From Trileptium ribeirensis (lineage: Eukaryota; Nematoda; Enoplea; Enoplida; Thoracostomopsidae): 64,000 nt of DNA. The stretch's first letter is position 1. Every line of letters starts with the position of its first letter. Positions 11,426 through 22,399 of the stretch are shown here, piece by piece. A program made the position numbers and the translations under genes. The DNA lies in contig JASANE010017429.1 in the NCBI GenBank assembly GCA_030248225.1, positions 17,693-81,692 of the forward strand, read 5' to 3'. The notes below the pieces were generated by a model, which was not told the origin of the DNA, made no database searches, and saw nothing but the letters and a program-made list of their open reading frames with translations.

Positions 11426-13064
11426 ATTTATCATCTAGTTCATTTGGGTACGGATTGTAGGAATCAATTACCATTGTTGAACGCATTGTAACTGTGACCG
11501 CGCCAGATCTGTGTTGGAACCCGATTCATTTTATCTCTCCTCCTGCCATATGGTACTATCACATGTATTAGACAGTAACAAGAATTCTGGTTTCGCTACC
11601 TTATGCCGAGATGGGACTTTCGGTTTCATGTCATGGGTATCTGCATGAGGAATTTTGCAACAAAATTATGCCATTCCAATAAGAAATAGTTAATAAATAA
11701 AATTATATCTGGAACAGTTACTGTATTCTTGATTCTATTTGCATAACATAGTTATCAAATTCTGTTTTTATGTGAGCTCAGGTATCTTTGCTTAGCTATT
11801 TTTATTTCCCAGCATTGCTCGACCTCTACTAAACAATTTGTAGAGCACAGATAAATAACGCAAGTTAGTCAATCACTAACATATATATTTACATTGTTCA
11901 AGCACTCCGCAATTCAAAATTTGTTATTTAAGTTTTAGCTCTACAGTTCCTACTTAGGATCCTGCTACAAACAACTGCTATCAAATGTGTCTTCATCAGT
12001 TAGTAATTTTCATAAATTCGCTAGACCACAACATAACGCAATATCGTGTATTTCATATTGAATTTTCTAATAAAAGTAATTCACCCGGTGATGGGGAATG
12101 TTAAGTTATGTCGAGCCGCCATTTGCCTCTAAGGTCCTAGCAATATGAAGTTTAATAACGTTTTTGGTAATGTCAGGAAGACGACACATTCTTGGTCTCC
12201 TACGCGCAGAACGCTGGCATCTAGCTTATATCTAGCTATCTTTAATCGGGACAGGGGCCACGGTGTAGGTAGCACAAAATTCACCTGGCCTTCATGTGAC
12301 ATTTATGAAAGATTTTTCTAATGTTCCCATGACCAGTATGGAGTCAGACGATTAGCTCAACGCTTGAGTAGGATATAAAATAGCTTTTCTGTTTTTTGAA
12401 AAAGATTTAAGAATTGTAAGGTCCCAATTTATGCAAAATAAAGAGTTTATCCTAACATCTTTATTTCGTTTGCCGTATCCAAAATGTTTAAATAATTGCA
12501 TAACTACTGTAAATAATACGTATATACCTGGAGTAAATGATTATTATTTAACTGCTAATTATGATTTTAGCTTTCTCATTAAAAATTGTTTCGGGATTTT
12601 AGGTGTTTTATAATAAAATATAAGTTTCTAAATCTTGATTTTAGGAATATATATATATATAGACAATATTGGCTATAAATTTTAAGCGTTTGGACTTCAA
12701 TAAATCGGCATGGCTTTTGCTCCATTAATCGTAAGAAGTTGCATTCTGTGTATATGAAATTGTTGTACTAGTTTTATATAAAAAGTTTGCAGTTGCGTGA
12801 TTATTCCACAGTGGTGTCATCGTTAATTATTATATGCATAACAATTCGAGAAAAAAGCTCAGAATAATCGATTTGATTTGGTATATGTAACTTCTGCTGA
12901 GTTAAAGTATATATATATGGTCATGCGTAGCATCGTTTTTCCTGCAGTTTATGGAATAACAATTTTACGGTCGAAACTGGACATCTTGTCGGTGACTTTC
13001 TGTTGCCAACTCCACAGTCGAATCTATGCTTATCAACTTAAACTAGTGATGCAGTTTCTTATTT
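11426..13064. other. intergenic, no recognised gene
   Basis: AT-rich DNA with a TA dinucleotide tract at about 12648-12661. No coding or RNA signal was recognised. Confidence 0.45.
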
Positions 13065-13373
13065 TTATGGTTTACTTTTTACTAAGTTTCGAAATTGCCC
13101 AAGTTGTGGATTTTTAAATCGTTTACGTTTATTGTTGTTGTTGTTGGCATTCTGGAGCATAACTAGTGAGGTCATTGTTGATCTTCCTCCAACAGGCCGA
13201 TCCTCCGGTAAATGCAAGCTGAATTGGGCTTTTACTTTTATTATGAAGCAGTAAATTTTTAAAACCTTTTCTAAGCTATTTCCATCAAACAAGGTCATTT
13301 TGGAGTGATCTAATTTTTTGTACTTGCGACATCTATCTGCCGCGCGCCTTCCCCGAGATCGCAACTGTACCAA
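13065..13373 (-). CDS. possible divergent small ORF upstream of ATP5PO
   Basis: A 102-codon ATG-to-stop frame runs away from ATP5PO, with its start about 170 bp from that gene's proposed start. The product would be basic, with an Asn run followed by KRKR and no recognised domain. Part of it could instead be an exon, since a plausible intron (GTTTTA to CAATTCAG) lies within. The head-to-head position would fit a shared promoter. It may equally be chance; nothing beyond length and position supports it. Confidence 0.2.
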   Translation of the reverse strand: MVQLRSRGRRAADRCRKYKKLDHSKMTLFDGNSLEKVLKIYCFIIKVKAQFSLHLPEDRPVGGRSTMTSLVMLQNANNNNNKRKRFKNPQLGQFRNLVKSKP

Positions 13374-13546
13374 AACTGCTACTCCTATTTGATGGGCCTG
13401 TCGGTGTTTGACAAAGCTAAATTTTTATAGTATGAAAAATTTGCTACATAGATGTGATTATTTTTTATTTGCGCATTAATCGGGAATTAAAGCTGGCCGC
13501 ATTGCAAGTAAAACAAGCTCAAGCGAATAAACATCTGTCTGACATC

Positions 13547-13558
13547 ATGAAAATTCAG
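13547..13558 (+). CDS. ATP5PO: ATP5PO exon 1 (tentative)
   Basis: ATG AAA ATT CAG with A at -3, a non-consensus donor GTTTAA and phase 0 into the next exon. It supplies the missing Met a few residues before the presequence, where the human protein also starts. A different first exon farther upstream cannot be excluded. Confidence 0.4.
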
Positions 13559-16500
13559 GTTTAAGCCACGACAGTGCATAGCTTCTTCTGTGCGTGGTTT
13601 ATGACGTGCTTCCCAGTGTCTAATAGCCTAGAATCTTCCTGTTTGCACTAAATTAACAGTGTGTGGCTATCTGTTTTCAGAGACGAAGCTTGTCAACCAG
13701 TTCCACATGTTTCAAGTTAGTAAAGGTATCGCAAGTTTTTTATTTATTTCGGCATTTTGCTAAATATTGTCACTGGATGTTTTGGTATTATATATACTTG
13801 GTTTACTACATTTGTTAGGTTTAAATCAGCGGAACAGCCGGTTTAAATTGTTTTATGAAAATATTATTGCGGTTATTAAGGTGGTCTAGTGTCTTCAAGT
13901 TGGATTTCACGCAATAAATTTCGCCAAAAATTTGTGTCAACGACCGGGACCATCTTCTCGAGACCATTGTTTGAAATCACCCAATTTATGTCTAGCTATA
14001 TAAGATGTCCGTCACATATCTGTACGTATTAAAACTGAGGTTAGCGAAATATTTTTAATATTACATTATTAGCCTTGGTAGCGATCAAGCAGCAGACATG
14101 AATGCATGGATTTATTATTCTCGAATGTGTTAACCGCACAAAAAGTAATTTATGCTAAATATGAATGTGGCGTTTTTGGCATCATACGAGGATGATTTGG
14201 CGTCCTCGAGTGTTGCATTGTTGCTACATCTGCCGCATCGCTGGCGTGGACCGACGGTGTCGAGCAAATATTGCGCTTAGGTAGCACATTCAACAGCTCA
14301 TGGCTGAATGAAACTGCTATCGAAGAATAATTGGCATTACCATAATTCCTGTGAGGATGACAGTGAACATTCTGGTTTCCAGGATTGACCTGTGTTCTTC
14401 GACTACATCGATTTGTTGTACTGTTGTGGGGATAAAATCCTCCTGAAATTGTTAAACTAACTAATTATTCCTGGAAAATGCCCAATTCGGAATTTGACTC
14501 AGCGGGTGAACGGCAACACATGTAGTATAATCAAGAACGGATATGAAAAGTTACTAGAAGAAATTGATGTATATATTTTAGACTCCAACTCAAGTCTTTG
14601 GTGTCTCCGGGCGGTACGCTACCGCTCTGTACTCGGCAGCATCAAAACAAAATCAGCTTGAAGCTGTCGAAGGTGAAATGCTTGCTATTCAGGTAAGAAT
14701 GCGCCTAGTAATATATATCTTTTTGAAGTTTGTATTTATAGGGGGCTTTCTGGTTAGCTATGAGAGATGTTTTTGCCATTTGCTGAATGCTCCTGAACGC
14801 GAAATTAAACTGTGTATAACGTCGACGCAAATCGATTTCTGAATTTGATTACAAATAACTCTCTTTCTCTTTGTTTTCCCAACGCTACGGCGACTACTAA
14901 CATTTAGGGTTTTATACCGATTTCCAAAAAGCTTTCGGTGAAAGATGTATCACCAAGTAATTTTCACAAAATAAATATAATGAAATATTAATCTTTATTT
15001 TGATAACACAAATGGTTGTGATAGCAACTGTCACAGTGCAAAATGTGTTCGCATGTGACATCATTTGCACACTTGTGATGCCACTTTGTTCGTTCATATA
15101 CGTAAATGTATATACATGTGATATGTAAAATATATTATTGCACGTGTTTGGAAGGGTTACATGACCTGCGCTGAAAAAATTGTTATTTGACGCACCACGT
15201 GGTACAATTATAGAAAACAAGGTGTGGTTGGACTCTGGAAATGGGCTCCACTAACTTAGGATATTGAGCTGGCTCTTCAAAATATTTAAGCTACTTTCAG
15301 TAGTCCAGCCTCCGTAGCGATGGGATTGTGCTGTGTGGGCTACAGCTACAAACAAGTGACAGATACAGTATTAATTTCGCCGCAAATAACTAACAGCTGT
15401 ACCGTTGCGTATATGCAGTAAATTTATCACTGTTATGGATGTAAAGCTTGCAAAAACTATTCATCGCTGTTCCGACAGTGTATTCTATGCTATTTTGTTG
15501 TCTTTTATTTTTGTGCTGCCAAACAAATATTTTATTGGGATTTTTTGTGTGATTTGTTTTTATTACCAATGTAAAACGTTGTAGCCCAGAATTTGAGAGC
15601 AGTTTTGTTCTATCATGATTCTTATTCTTGCTAATAAATCAAGATATATTATGTTCTTTTTCTTTGGAAAACTATCGTTAACTGTGTCTTAAATATCATA
15701 ACAACTGTAAGTCTTTATTTCAGAAACTATGCAACGAAGATGCAAAATTCAAAGTGTTTGTTGAAGATCCTACTATTAAGCCTCTTACAAAGAAAGGTAA
15801 AACAACTGTAGTGTAATCTTTTACAGAGGTAGACGTAGGCCTTGCAAGACAGTGATAGCAACGCAATTAATGGTGGAATCGCAATGATAACGTCGTCAAT
15901 ACGTATGTGTATTGTGATATGTAGATCGCATTAGCACTATATTCTATCGTGTTGTTAGCGCGAATTTCTTCTATGCATTAGCTACAACGTTTTCAGTACG
16001 TTTGGAATCCATTGACAAATCATTTAGGTGCCTTAGATAGAGTCAGATAGATAGATTTTATTAAAATGTTAGCGTATTATTTTCGATCAATTTTTGGCTG
16101 CGATTGTATATTAAAAAACGAAAATAATCAGAAAATTGAATAACTTGGTTTTTGTGGTTGTTCAAGATTTATAGAATTTTGAGACCCGTGCTTTCAAAAC
16201 ACAGTTTATCTCTCGTTACTGTTTACATAACTAGTTTTTTATTATTCAGGAATTTTTTCAATGGATTTCAACGTTTCTACGATCAAAAGTTAGCACATTC
16301 CTCAAGACTGTACATATTTTTAAATGTAACTAATGCACTGATCGACTTTGCGTTCTGTTGTTCCATATTGTTACTAGTATTTTAGATTACAAAATTATTA
16401 GTTTCAAGTTGTCTTTTTATACTGTCAGTAATGACTATGTGATTTCGAGTTGAGAGATTTTTATACATAATGTTTCTATTGTTTTACCCATTAAATTTCG

Positions 16501-19500
16501 ATTACGTAGTGACATTACATCAAATATTATTGCGGTAGTTTCACACTTTCTAGAGTCATGGTAATGTATGAAAATTAGTTCAATCGGCAAATTCGTATGT
16601 GTCATACTCGCGATAAATGAGTGTTGCACGCTTTTAACTTGACGTTGGCTCTACACTTGATCGCTTGAAAAGCGACATAACTGCTGGCTCATACTTTAGT
16701 TGTGTGTGGTATGTTGTATTTCTTGTTGAGTTCAGTTTACGAAAGCTTTTCCAAACGAAGCCTACAGAATGAGTGCGCAGAGTTAGCATTATTAGGCTCT
16801 GCTGTTGCTAACTGATACGTTTCCTTACCAATTTATCCTTTTAAACTTTGTGTAGTTATATGTTATTTATTTAGAAGCAATTGAAAAAATCGCTAACCAG
16901 ATGAAACAATCTGCCATCTCGATTAATTTTCTCGGTAAGTGTAAATTTAAACTTATTCTTCAAGAATAAAACTCATACTTTTGAATATGGTTTCAAGTTG
17001 CCTTGCTGTTATTTATTTTCTAACATGTCTCATTTATATCACTGAGTTTTATTTGTATCAGTCAGTGCCTACCGTCCAGATGGCGGTGGTCTTTCGCATT
17101 GAGGCTAGCGTGTTTCGACGTTTGTGTTCTTTATAATAAACCTGGCTTCTTAATAATAGCCTTTCATAATTGCATTATAATATTCACTCCGCATTCGTGT
17201 GGAAGACATTGGTTCCATGTAAAACATTTTGCTTGCCTTTTTAATTTATTTTTATAATCGAAGTCAGTTAGTATATTGCATTACCAGCGACACTCAGTCA
17301 TCACATAAATTAATAACTCAAGTTAATTGTTTTCTCTTTTGATGTCTAAAATGCATGCCGACATATAGTAACTGCCGTCAAATTTTTTGAATGAAGAGTA
17401 GTTGATGTTTGTTATGGATACTTTTTTCGGATCTCCGAAAGGTGTGTTACATTTATATGTTTTATTGAATACCTTATTGCTCAACATTATAGGAATGGTT
17501 GCTGAAAATGGTCGATTGAGGGAAATCGATGCAATTGTGAGGTCATTTAGTGAATTGATGTCTGCCTATAGGGGCGAAGTACGATGCGAGGTTACCACAG
17601 CCAAGGTGTGCAATACTTTTTATTTTCTTTGTCTTGTTCGTTAAAAACTTTGTGAATGCTACTGTTTATCGATTATGTATCGTGCATGTGGACTATAAGT
17701 TTATTAACGCGCATTCACACGCTGAGATTGTCAGTTCAAAACATGGGTCTCATAACTTGAACAGCATTTGTTCAAAATCAAGACCAATTTTTGTTTTTCT
17801 TTTTTGTTAACACGTTCATTTAATATTAAACATGAACGTGTGAAGGCAGCTCAGCGTATTTTCATGACTATGATCCGTGTGTAAGTTAAAATATCTATGA
17901 TAAATTTTAAAATTTTTTTTAAAGATCTGCAGTATAAGGTAATTAGTCATGCTTACAGAATCTGTTGATATTACGTACACTTTTCAAACTAACATTTTTT
18001 GAGATTCGATGTCGTTATTTAAATATTGTATGTTGCTGCTTGCAGGTCTCAGTTATTCTGTTGCACATATTATCATACTGTATTACTAAGTAATATGCAA
18101 TATATAATACAATTCCTCCAAGCGAAGCATTTTTCTGAATTAAAAATCCCCCGAATGGACATGACCGAGCACTCCGCCCAGAATTTTAGACCCAACAAAA
18201 GCTCCGGCCTTATTCCGCAGACCCACAAATGGCAAGTGTTGCATAAGTTCTTTGTCAACATACGGAATTCACCAAAAATCTCTGTCACCTTTTCGGCGAG
18301 CAGTGCCATTACATTGTTCGCGCACCAAGGAACATGAAGCGCACAGTAGCCACACCCCTGGAAGGCACAATAAGTTACAGTTTTAGATTTAAAATCGAAG
18401 CATGTTAAGACGAACGATTACAACACCGTGTCTTATCCATTTTCGCTGCTGTAATAGCGGTTAACATTGTTTATATTCATATCCGGTATTCCATATAGCT
18501 TGTTTAGCCTTTGGACGCTGCGACACTGAAAGACCTCAGTGCGACATTGCAACTGTTTGTCAAAAAGAATGAAAAGCTTGATATTGCGACCAAGGTATGT
18601 AAAAACGGAAATTTGCGGTCAAAAATAACAGCAATCGAAATGTGTCGAAATCTTGTTTAATCGAAATTAATTAAATTTAGTAAATTTGAAAGTTATTATT
18701 TGCGCTAAAATTGAAATTGATCGAAATTTCGTTTAACCGAAATTTTGATCGATAATTTTTCACATATTTATGGCCGTGGTTGTATGTTCACATGTTCAGA
18801 TTTTGGGTAAAAATACGGAGCATAAAATTTTAGCATAATTTGTCCAATGTCGGAGTAATTTTCTAATACACCCGTTGCACTGCTTTTGTTCTCATTTTGT
18901 GAATAAGAACGGTGCAGTTTAAAATGGTAACGTGCCAATACAGCTTTATTTTTTGCCTGAAAAGTGGTAACTTAACCTACTCCATCTGAGACTGAATAAG
19001 CTGTGTCGTTCTCCTAATAATATTGTTTGAAACAAACTATTACACTGGTCATATCCGATATTGAATGATGTTGCAGCGACGAGGCTTCTTAGCATATAGT
19101 TTAATCGCAGTGACAGTCTATCGAGATCAGTAAACTAAAATGCTAAGCACCTCGGCCGGCGACTTCACAACTACCGTGAAAATTGTACTATAAAGAAAAA
19201 AGTAGCGAAACAGAATTCCAGATTTCAACACCTAGCCATGCTTCAAAATTGTTAATGCATTCATTTTCACAAGACATAATTCAGAAAAGAACAGAAATTC
19301 ATTTGTACGGTCGACGCCATACGTCGCCGAAAGGATCAAATTAAGGGATTATATCTTTATATACTGTAATGGGTTATCTTAGCTAAATAATATATTGGGT
19401 CTTCTTTATCTATCAAAACATGGGTTTGGTACAAAATATTGGGTAGTTTCCTACAATTAACTGAACTAAAGGTACAACCGTAGTTGGTAATTACTACCAG

Positions 19501-20412
19501 TAGGATTAAATAGACAAGCGTCTATTGACAACCGTGAACCAAAATTACTTCCAGTAGGATCCATCATCATCCAGGATCCAGTAGGGTAGATAAAATAGAG
19601 CTAATGTGCAAAATTTATGATGTTATGTGCCAATACAGCGGCATCCGCAGTTTCATTTCCTATCGAAGTGTATTGCGATTTCTTCGACATATTGGAGGCG
19701 ATGTAAATAATGTTGTTTAACAAATAAATCATCGTTATAACGACCCACAATTATTGTATGTACGCGATCAATCGTGTGGGTCGCTAGAGATTTTAAAACT
19801 TAATGTTGTAGTGTTTCTTCGTGAAAAGGTAATAATGTTTGTCTAGTTCCTTTATTGTCTGGTGACATATTTATATTGGAAAAAAATTTGGATGCAGTAA
19901 AAATGCCGTTATAGTGAACTTTTTAATTGCCACAAGTGGTTTCTATGTAATCACGCCCAACAGTTGTGGACATAATTAAAAGAAAATCTTTCACGAATTG
20001 TTGCGAAAATATTAACAGCTGATCCATTGTTAAAAGCGAGCGATTCTTATCAAATTTGCTTTTATTTCTGTCTGTACGGTTGTGTGATTTATTAATACAA
20101 CTCTGATTTAGAAAAGGTTCTTTCGACCAACAGTATTTTTTGCAGATGTGTACTGAGGAGTCAGAATGCTGCTAACGACTGCAGTTTTTGACTGTTGGAA
20201 AATTCAGCATTTAGTCGAACAACCTCACTGTTTTTAACTTTTACGTCATTTCTGTGAGTGTTCCAGCTTTTCCTAATAAACTATTATTAATTTTTCAGGT
20301 TGATCCATCGCTAGTTGGCGGAATGACAGTTACTGTTGGCGATAAATTTGTCGACATGTCGATTGCATCAAAACTTCGGCAGTATGAAAAAGTACTTCGC
20401 GACACTATTTAG
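13547..20412 (+). CDS. ATP5PO: ATP synthase subunit O (OSCP), mitochondrial
   Basis: OSCP links the peripheral stalk to the F1 head of mitochondrial ATP synthase and stops F1 from rotating with the rotor. The spliced product would be about 204 residues (human about 213). Exons are 13547-13558 (tentative), 13681-13725, 14582-14692, 15724-15796, 16875-16934, 17493-17605, 18508-18594 and 20299-20412; all introns are GT-AG and phases match throughout. A basic, Ser/Thr-rich presequence ([15 protein letters not shown]) is followed by the family hallmark [14 protein letters not shown], then [15 protein letters not shown] and the C-terminal delta/OSCP signature [20 protein letters not shown]. It ends in TAG. 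The only weak point is the first exon: ATGAAAATTCAG with donor GTTTAA gives an in-frame, minimal start, but a different upstream exon is possible. Confidence 0.95.
13681..13725 (+). CDS. ATP5PO: ATP5PO exon 2, presequence
   Basis: Acceptor CTGTTTTCAG, donor GTATCG, 15 codons. Basic and hydroxylated residues without acids, as in mitochondrial targeting peptides. LVK joins TPTQVFG of the next exon, as LVR joins PPVQVYG in the human protein. Confidence 0.85.
14582..14692 (+). CDS. ATP5PO: ATP5PO exon 3
   Basis: 37 codons between TATTTTAG and GTAAGA. It contains [19 protein letters not shown], the start of the mature N-terminal helical domain that contacts F1 alpha subunits. Confidence 0.95.
15724..15796 (+). 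CDS. ATP5PO: ATP5PO exon 4
   Basis: Codes [20 protein letters not shown] plus LTKK and leaves phase 1 at donor GTAAAA. The Phe-x-x-F-x-x-(D/N)-P-x-I/V pattern is typical of OSCP. Confidence 0.95.
16875..16934 (+). CDS. ATP5PO: ATP5PO exon 5
   Basis: Completes a split Glu codon and codes [19 protein letters not shown]. Donor GTAAGT, phase 1. Confidence 0.95.
17493..17605 (+). CDS. ATP5PO: ATP5PO exon 6
   Basis: Codes [18 protein letters not shown] and [19 protein letters not shown], the conserved core between the N- and C-terminal domains. Acceptor CATTATAG, donor GTGTGC. Confidence 0.95.
18508..18594 (+). CDS. ATP5PO: ATP5PO exon 7
   Basis: 29 codons ([10 protein letters not shown] to KLDIATK) in phase 0 on both sides. 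Acceptor TTGTTTAG, donor GTATGT. Confidence 0.95.
20299..20412 (+). CDS. ATP5PO: ATP5PO last exon
   Basis: Starts after TTTTTCAG, carries the [14 protein letters not shown] signature of the delta/OSCP family, and ends with LRDTI and TAG at 20410-20412. Confidence 0.97.
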   Translation, partial: VDPSLVGGMTVTVGDKFVDMSIASKLRQYEKVLRDTI

Positions 20413-20640
20413 TAACGATGTATTTTGTAAAACAACAGTGTATTGTGTAAAATGTAGTTAGTATGTACTTGGTTAAACTTGTTTTCGATTCAATGAACAT
20501 GAGTTCTTTGATGTCAAGCCGACAAGAATTCATTTTGGCAATGACTATCTTTGTCGCAAGCTGGAAAGTGTCAGCCTAGTCACGCATGTACAGTTTTAAG
20601 AACGGATATATACGCGTATATGACACACTGCCCTACTTAA

Positions 20641-21027
20641 CGACAGCAGCAGTGGTGGAGATTGTTAGTATAGAGATTTCAGTATCATTTTGTTTAACGA
20701 CAGCAGCAGTGGTGGAGATTGTTAGTATATAGATTTCAGTATCATTTTATTTAACGACAGCAGCAGTGGTGGGGATTGTTAGTATAGAGATTTCAGTATC
20801 ATTTTATTTAACGACAGTGGTGGAGATTGTTAGTATAGAGATTTCAGTATCATTTTGTTTAACGACAGCAGCAGTGGTGGAGATTGTTAGTATAGAGATT
20901 TCAGTATCATTTTGTTTAACGACAGCGGCAGTGGTGATTGTTAGTATAGAGATTTCAGTATCATTTTGTTTAACGACAGCAGCAGTGGTGGAGATTGTTA
21001 GTATAGAGATTTCAGTATCATTTTGTT
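20641..21027 (+). repeat. 57-bp minisatellite, seven units, 3' of ATP5PO
   Basis: Units start CGACAGCAGCAGTGGTGG at 20641, 20698, 20755, 20812, 20863, 20920 and 20974. Five are 57-bp or near-complete units; the fourth is 51 bp and the sixth 54 bp, all multiples of three. It lies between the ATP5PO stop and the AATAAA signal, so it is probably transcribed as 3' UTR. An 87-codon open frame through it is a by-product of the repeat length. Confidence 0.95.
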
Positions 21028-21083
21028 AGAGGTACCTTCATTATTGTACTTTGTTGAATTAGATATTTATAGTGTTATTTGCT

Positions 21084-21089
21084 AATAAA
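21084..21089 (+). terminator. polyadenylation signal AATAAA (ATP5PO)
   Basis: First canonical AATAAA after the ATP5PO stop codon, followed within 40 bases by a T/G-rich stretch. It would give a 3' UTR of about 0.7 kb including the minisatellite. Confidence 0.6.
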
Positions 21090-21278
21090 TTGCATCAGTG
21101 TTTGCAATTTATTGTAGTAAATCAATATTAGTCATTTATTTCTATGTTTATAAACATTCGAGTTATCGTGAACGGGCGATTATCGGTATGTGCCGTGTAG
21201 TAACAATATTGCGGTGAATGACATGATTCTACCAAATGTGCCCTATTAATGATCTAACGAACTGAGTTTTCAAACTAA

Positions 21279-21415
21279 CCCTTTACTGTCCCAATAATTT
21301 ATTTGTTCAATATTTGACAAACTCAAGCAGGCACCGTCAGACCCTGGTTGTGGACAAACTCAGTCAACTTTAGCAGCTCTCAGCGTGAGCTGTCGTCATT
21401 GGAGGACAGTAAGCG
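21279..21415. mobile_element. short, degenerate TTAA-type MITE
   Basis: Ends CCCTTTACTGTCCC (left) and CGCTTACTGTCC (right, complement) are imperfect inverted repeats next to CTAA and TTGA, decayed forms of TTAA. Internal words such as TTTGACAAACTCAAGC match the larger element at 22096-22357, so this is a deleted relative. Confidence 0.55.
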
Positions 21416-22095
21416 TTGAAGGGAAATTGTAACGCTGTTTCATGGAAATAACTGAAATTATATTATTTTGTAGTAGAAAGCAGTTTTAATGACGAACTAT
21501 GTAGCAACAGAACGCCTGTATACATAGGCTCGTAAAGTTTATTGGCGCTTGTAAGTGATATACTGAATTTTTTTGTAACCAGTGTCATTCTTCACTTTGG
21601 AAATAATACAGTAGGCTAACGGTTTCCTTCCGCACACTTTTCGTTCAGTATTTCGAAATTGCATTTTCGGGTTTCATGTGGGATATGAACAAGTTGTTTC
21701 GCGCTAACCGAGGTTTGCCTTTAGCTGTTTCGTCTGTAACTCGGTTCTTTATCGATGCGTTTGCATCGAAATCTCGAAGTGCATGTAGCTGATTTGCCCG
21801 TAGCATCTATATCAGTATAGGAACCACACTTATGAAGAAATAGTGGTACTAATGACAATGAAACGCACTAAGAGCCACGTCTTTGGTGGTGGTCAAAACC
21901 TGAAAAAAATACAACCATCTTTTTACCTTTTACAGTTGGTTTTGCTTTGTGTGGCTTTAAGAACAGCCAAGCCTTTTTAAAGTTACAGTACTCGCCGTAC
22001 TTGGCTAACACCGTACAAGCCAGCGAGCAGCGGTCAATTGTGTCGAGTAGTATAGCGAACCTATTTAACTATGCGATAGGTTAATTTTTAATTAA

Positions 22096-22357
22096 CCCTT
22101 TCATGCCCGGATTATGTGTATCGTGCAATGTTTGACAAATTCAAGCCTGCGCCCGGAATCGAACCTGAAACGCACGGGTGAAACTTGTGTACGCAAACCA
22201 CTGAGCTATCTGAGAGCTGTTGCTCGGTTCCTTAAGGAACCTCACAATGCGAGCGACTAACAACGTACGTTCAAACATACGATATACGCCAAACTCAGTA
22301 AACACAACGAGTGGCAATGTGCGTTGGGTCCATTTGGGCCTAGTGGGCATAAGAGGG
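22096..22357. mobile_element. piggyBac-like MITE with internal tRNA-like unit
   Basis: The 262-bp element starts CCCTTTCATGCCC; the complement of its right end is CCCTCTTATGCCC. TTAA flanks it on both sides (22092-22095 and 22358-22361). CCC ends with TTAA target duplication are the hallmark of piggyBac-type insertion. Inside, on the minus strand at 22141-22215, is a tRNA-like unit with A box TAGCTCAGTGG, B box GGTTCGATTCC and a 5-bp stem around loop GTTTCAC. Confidence 0.75.
22141..22215 (-). other. tRNA-like unit (Glu-TTC-like), probably not functional
   Basis: Read on the minus strand, the anticodon arm CACAA-GTTTCAC-CCGTG pairs (with G-T pairs) around a 7-base loop with TTC in the anticodon place and T at position 33. 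A and B boxes are well kept, but the acceptor and D stems do not pair convincingly. It is more likely a tRNA-derived Pol III promoter captured in the MITE than a working tRNA. Confidence 0.5.
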
Positions 22358-22399
22358 TTAAGGCAATAATCGCCCACAGTTTTTGCCATTTTATATTTG

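Noticed and set aside
18026..18337. Overlapping ORFs on both strands within ATP5PO intron 6/7 region
   Set aside because: No motif, no matching splice sites in phase with the gene; best seen as intronic.
20766..21029. 87-codon ORF through the minisatellite
   Set aside because: It exists only because unit lengths are multiples of three; the peptide is a simple repeat with no family and lies in a probable 3' UTR.
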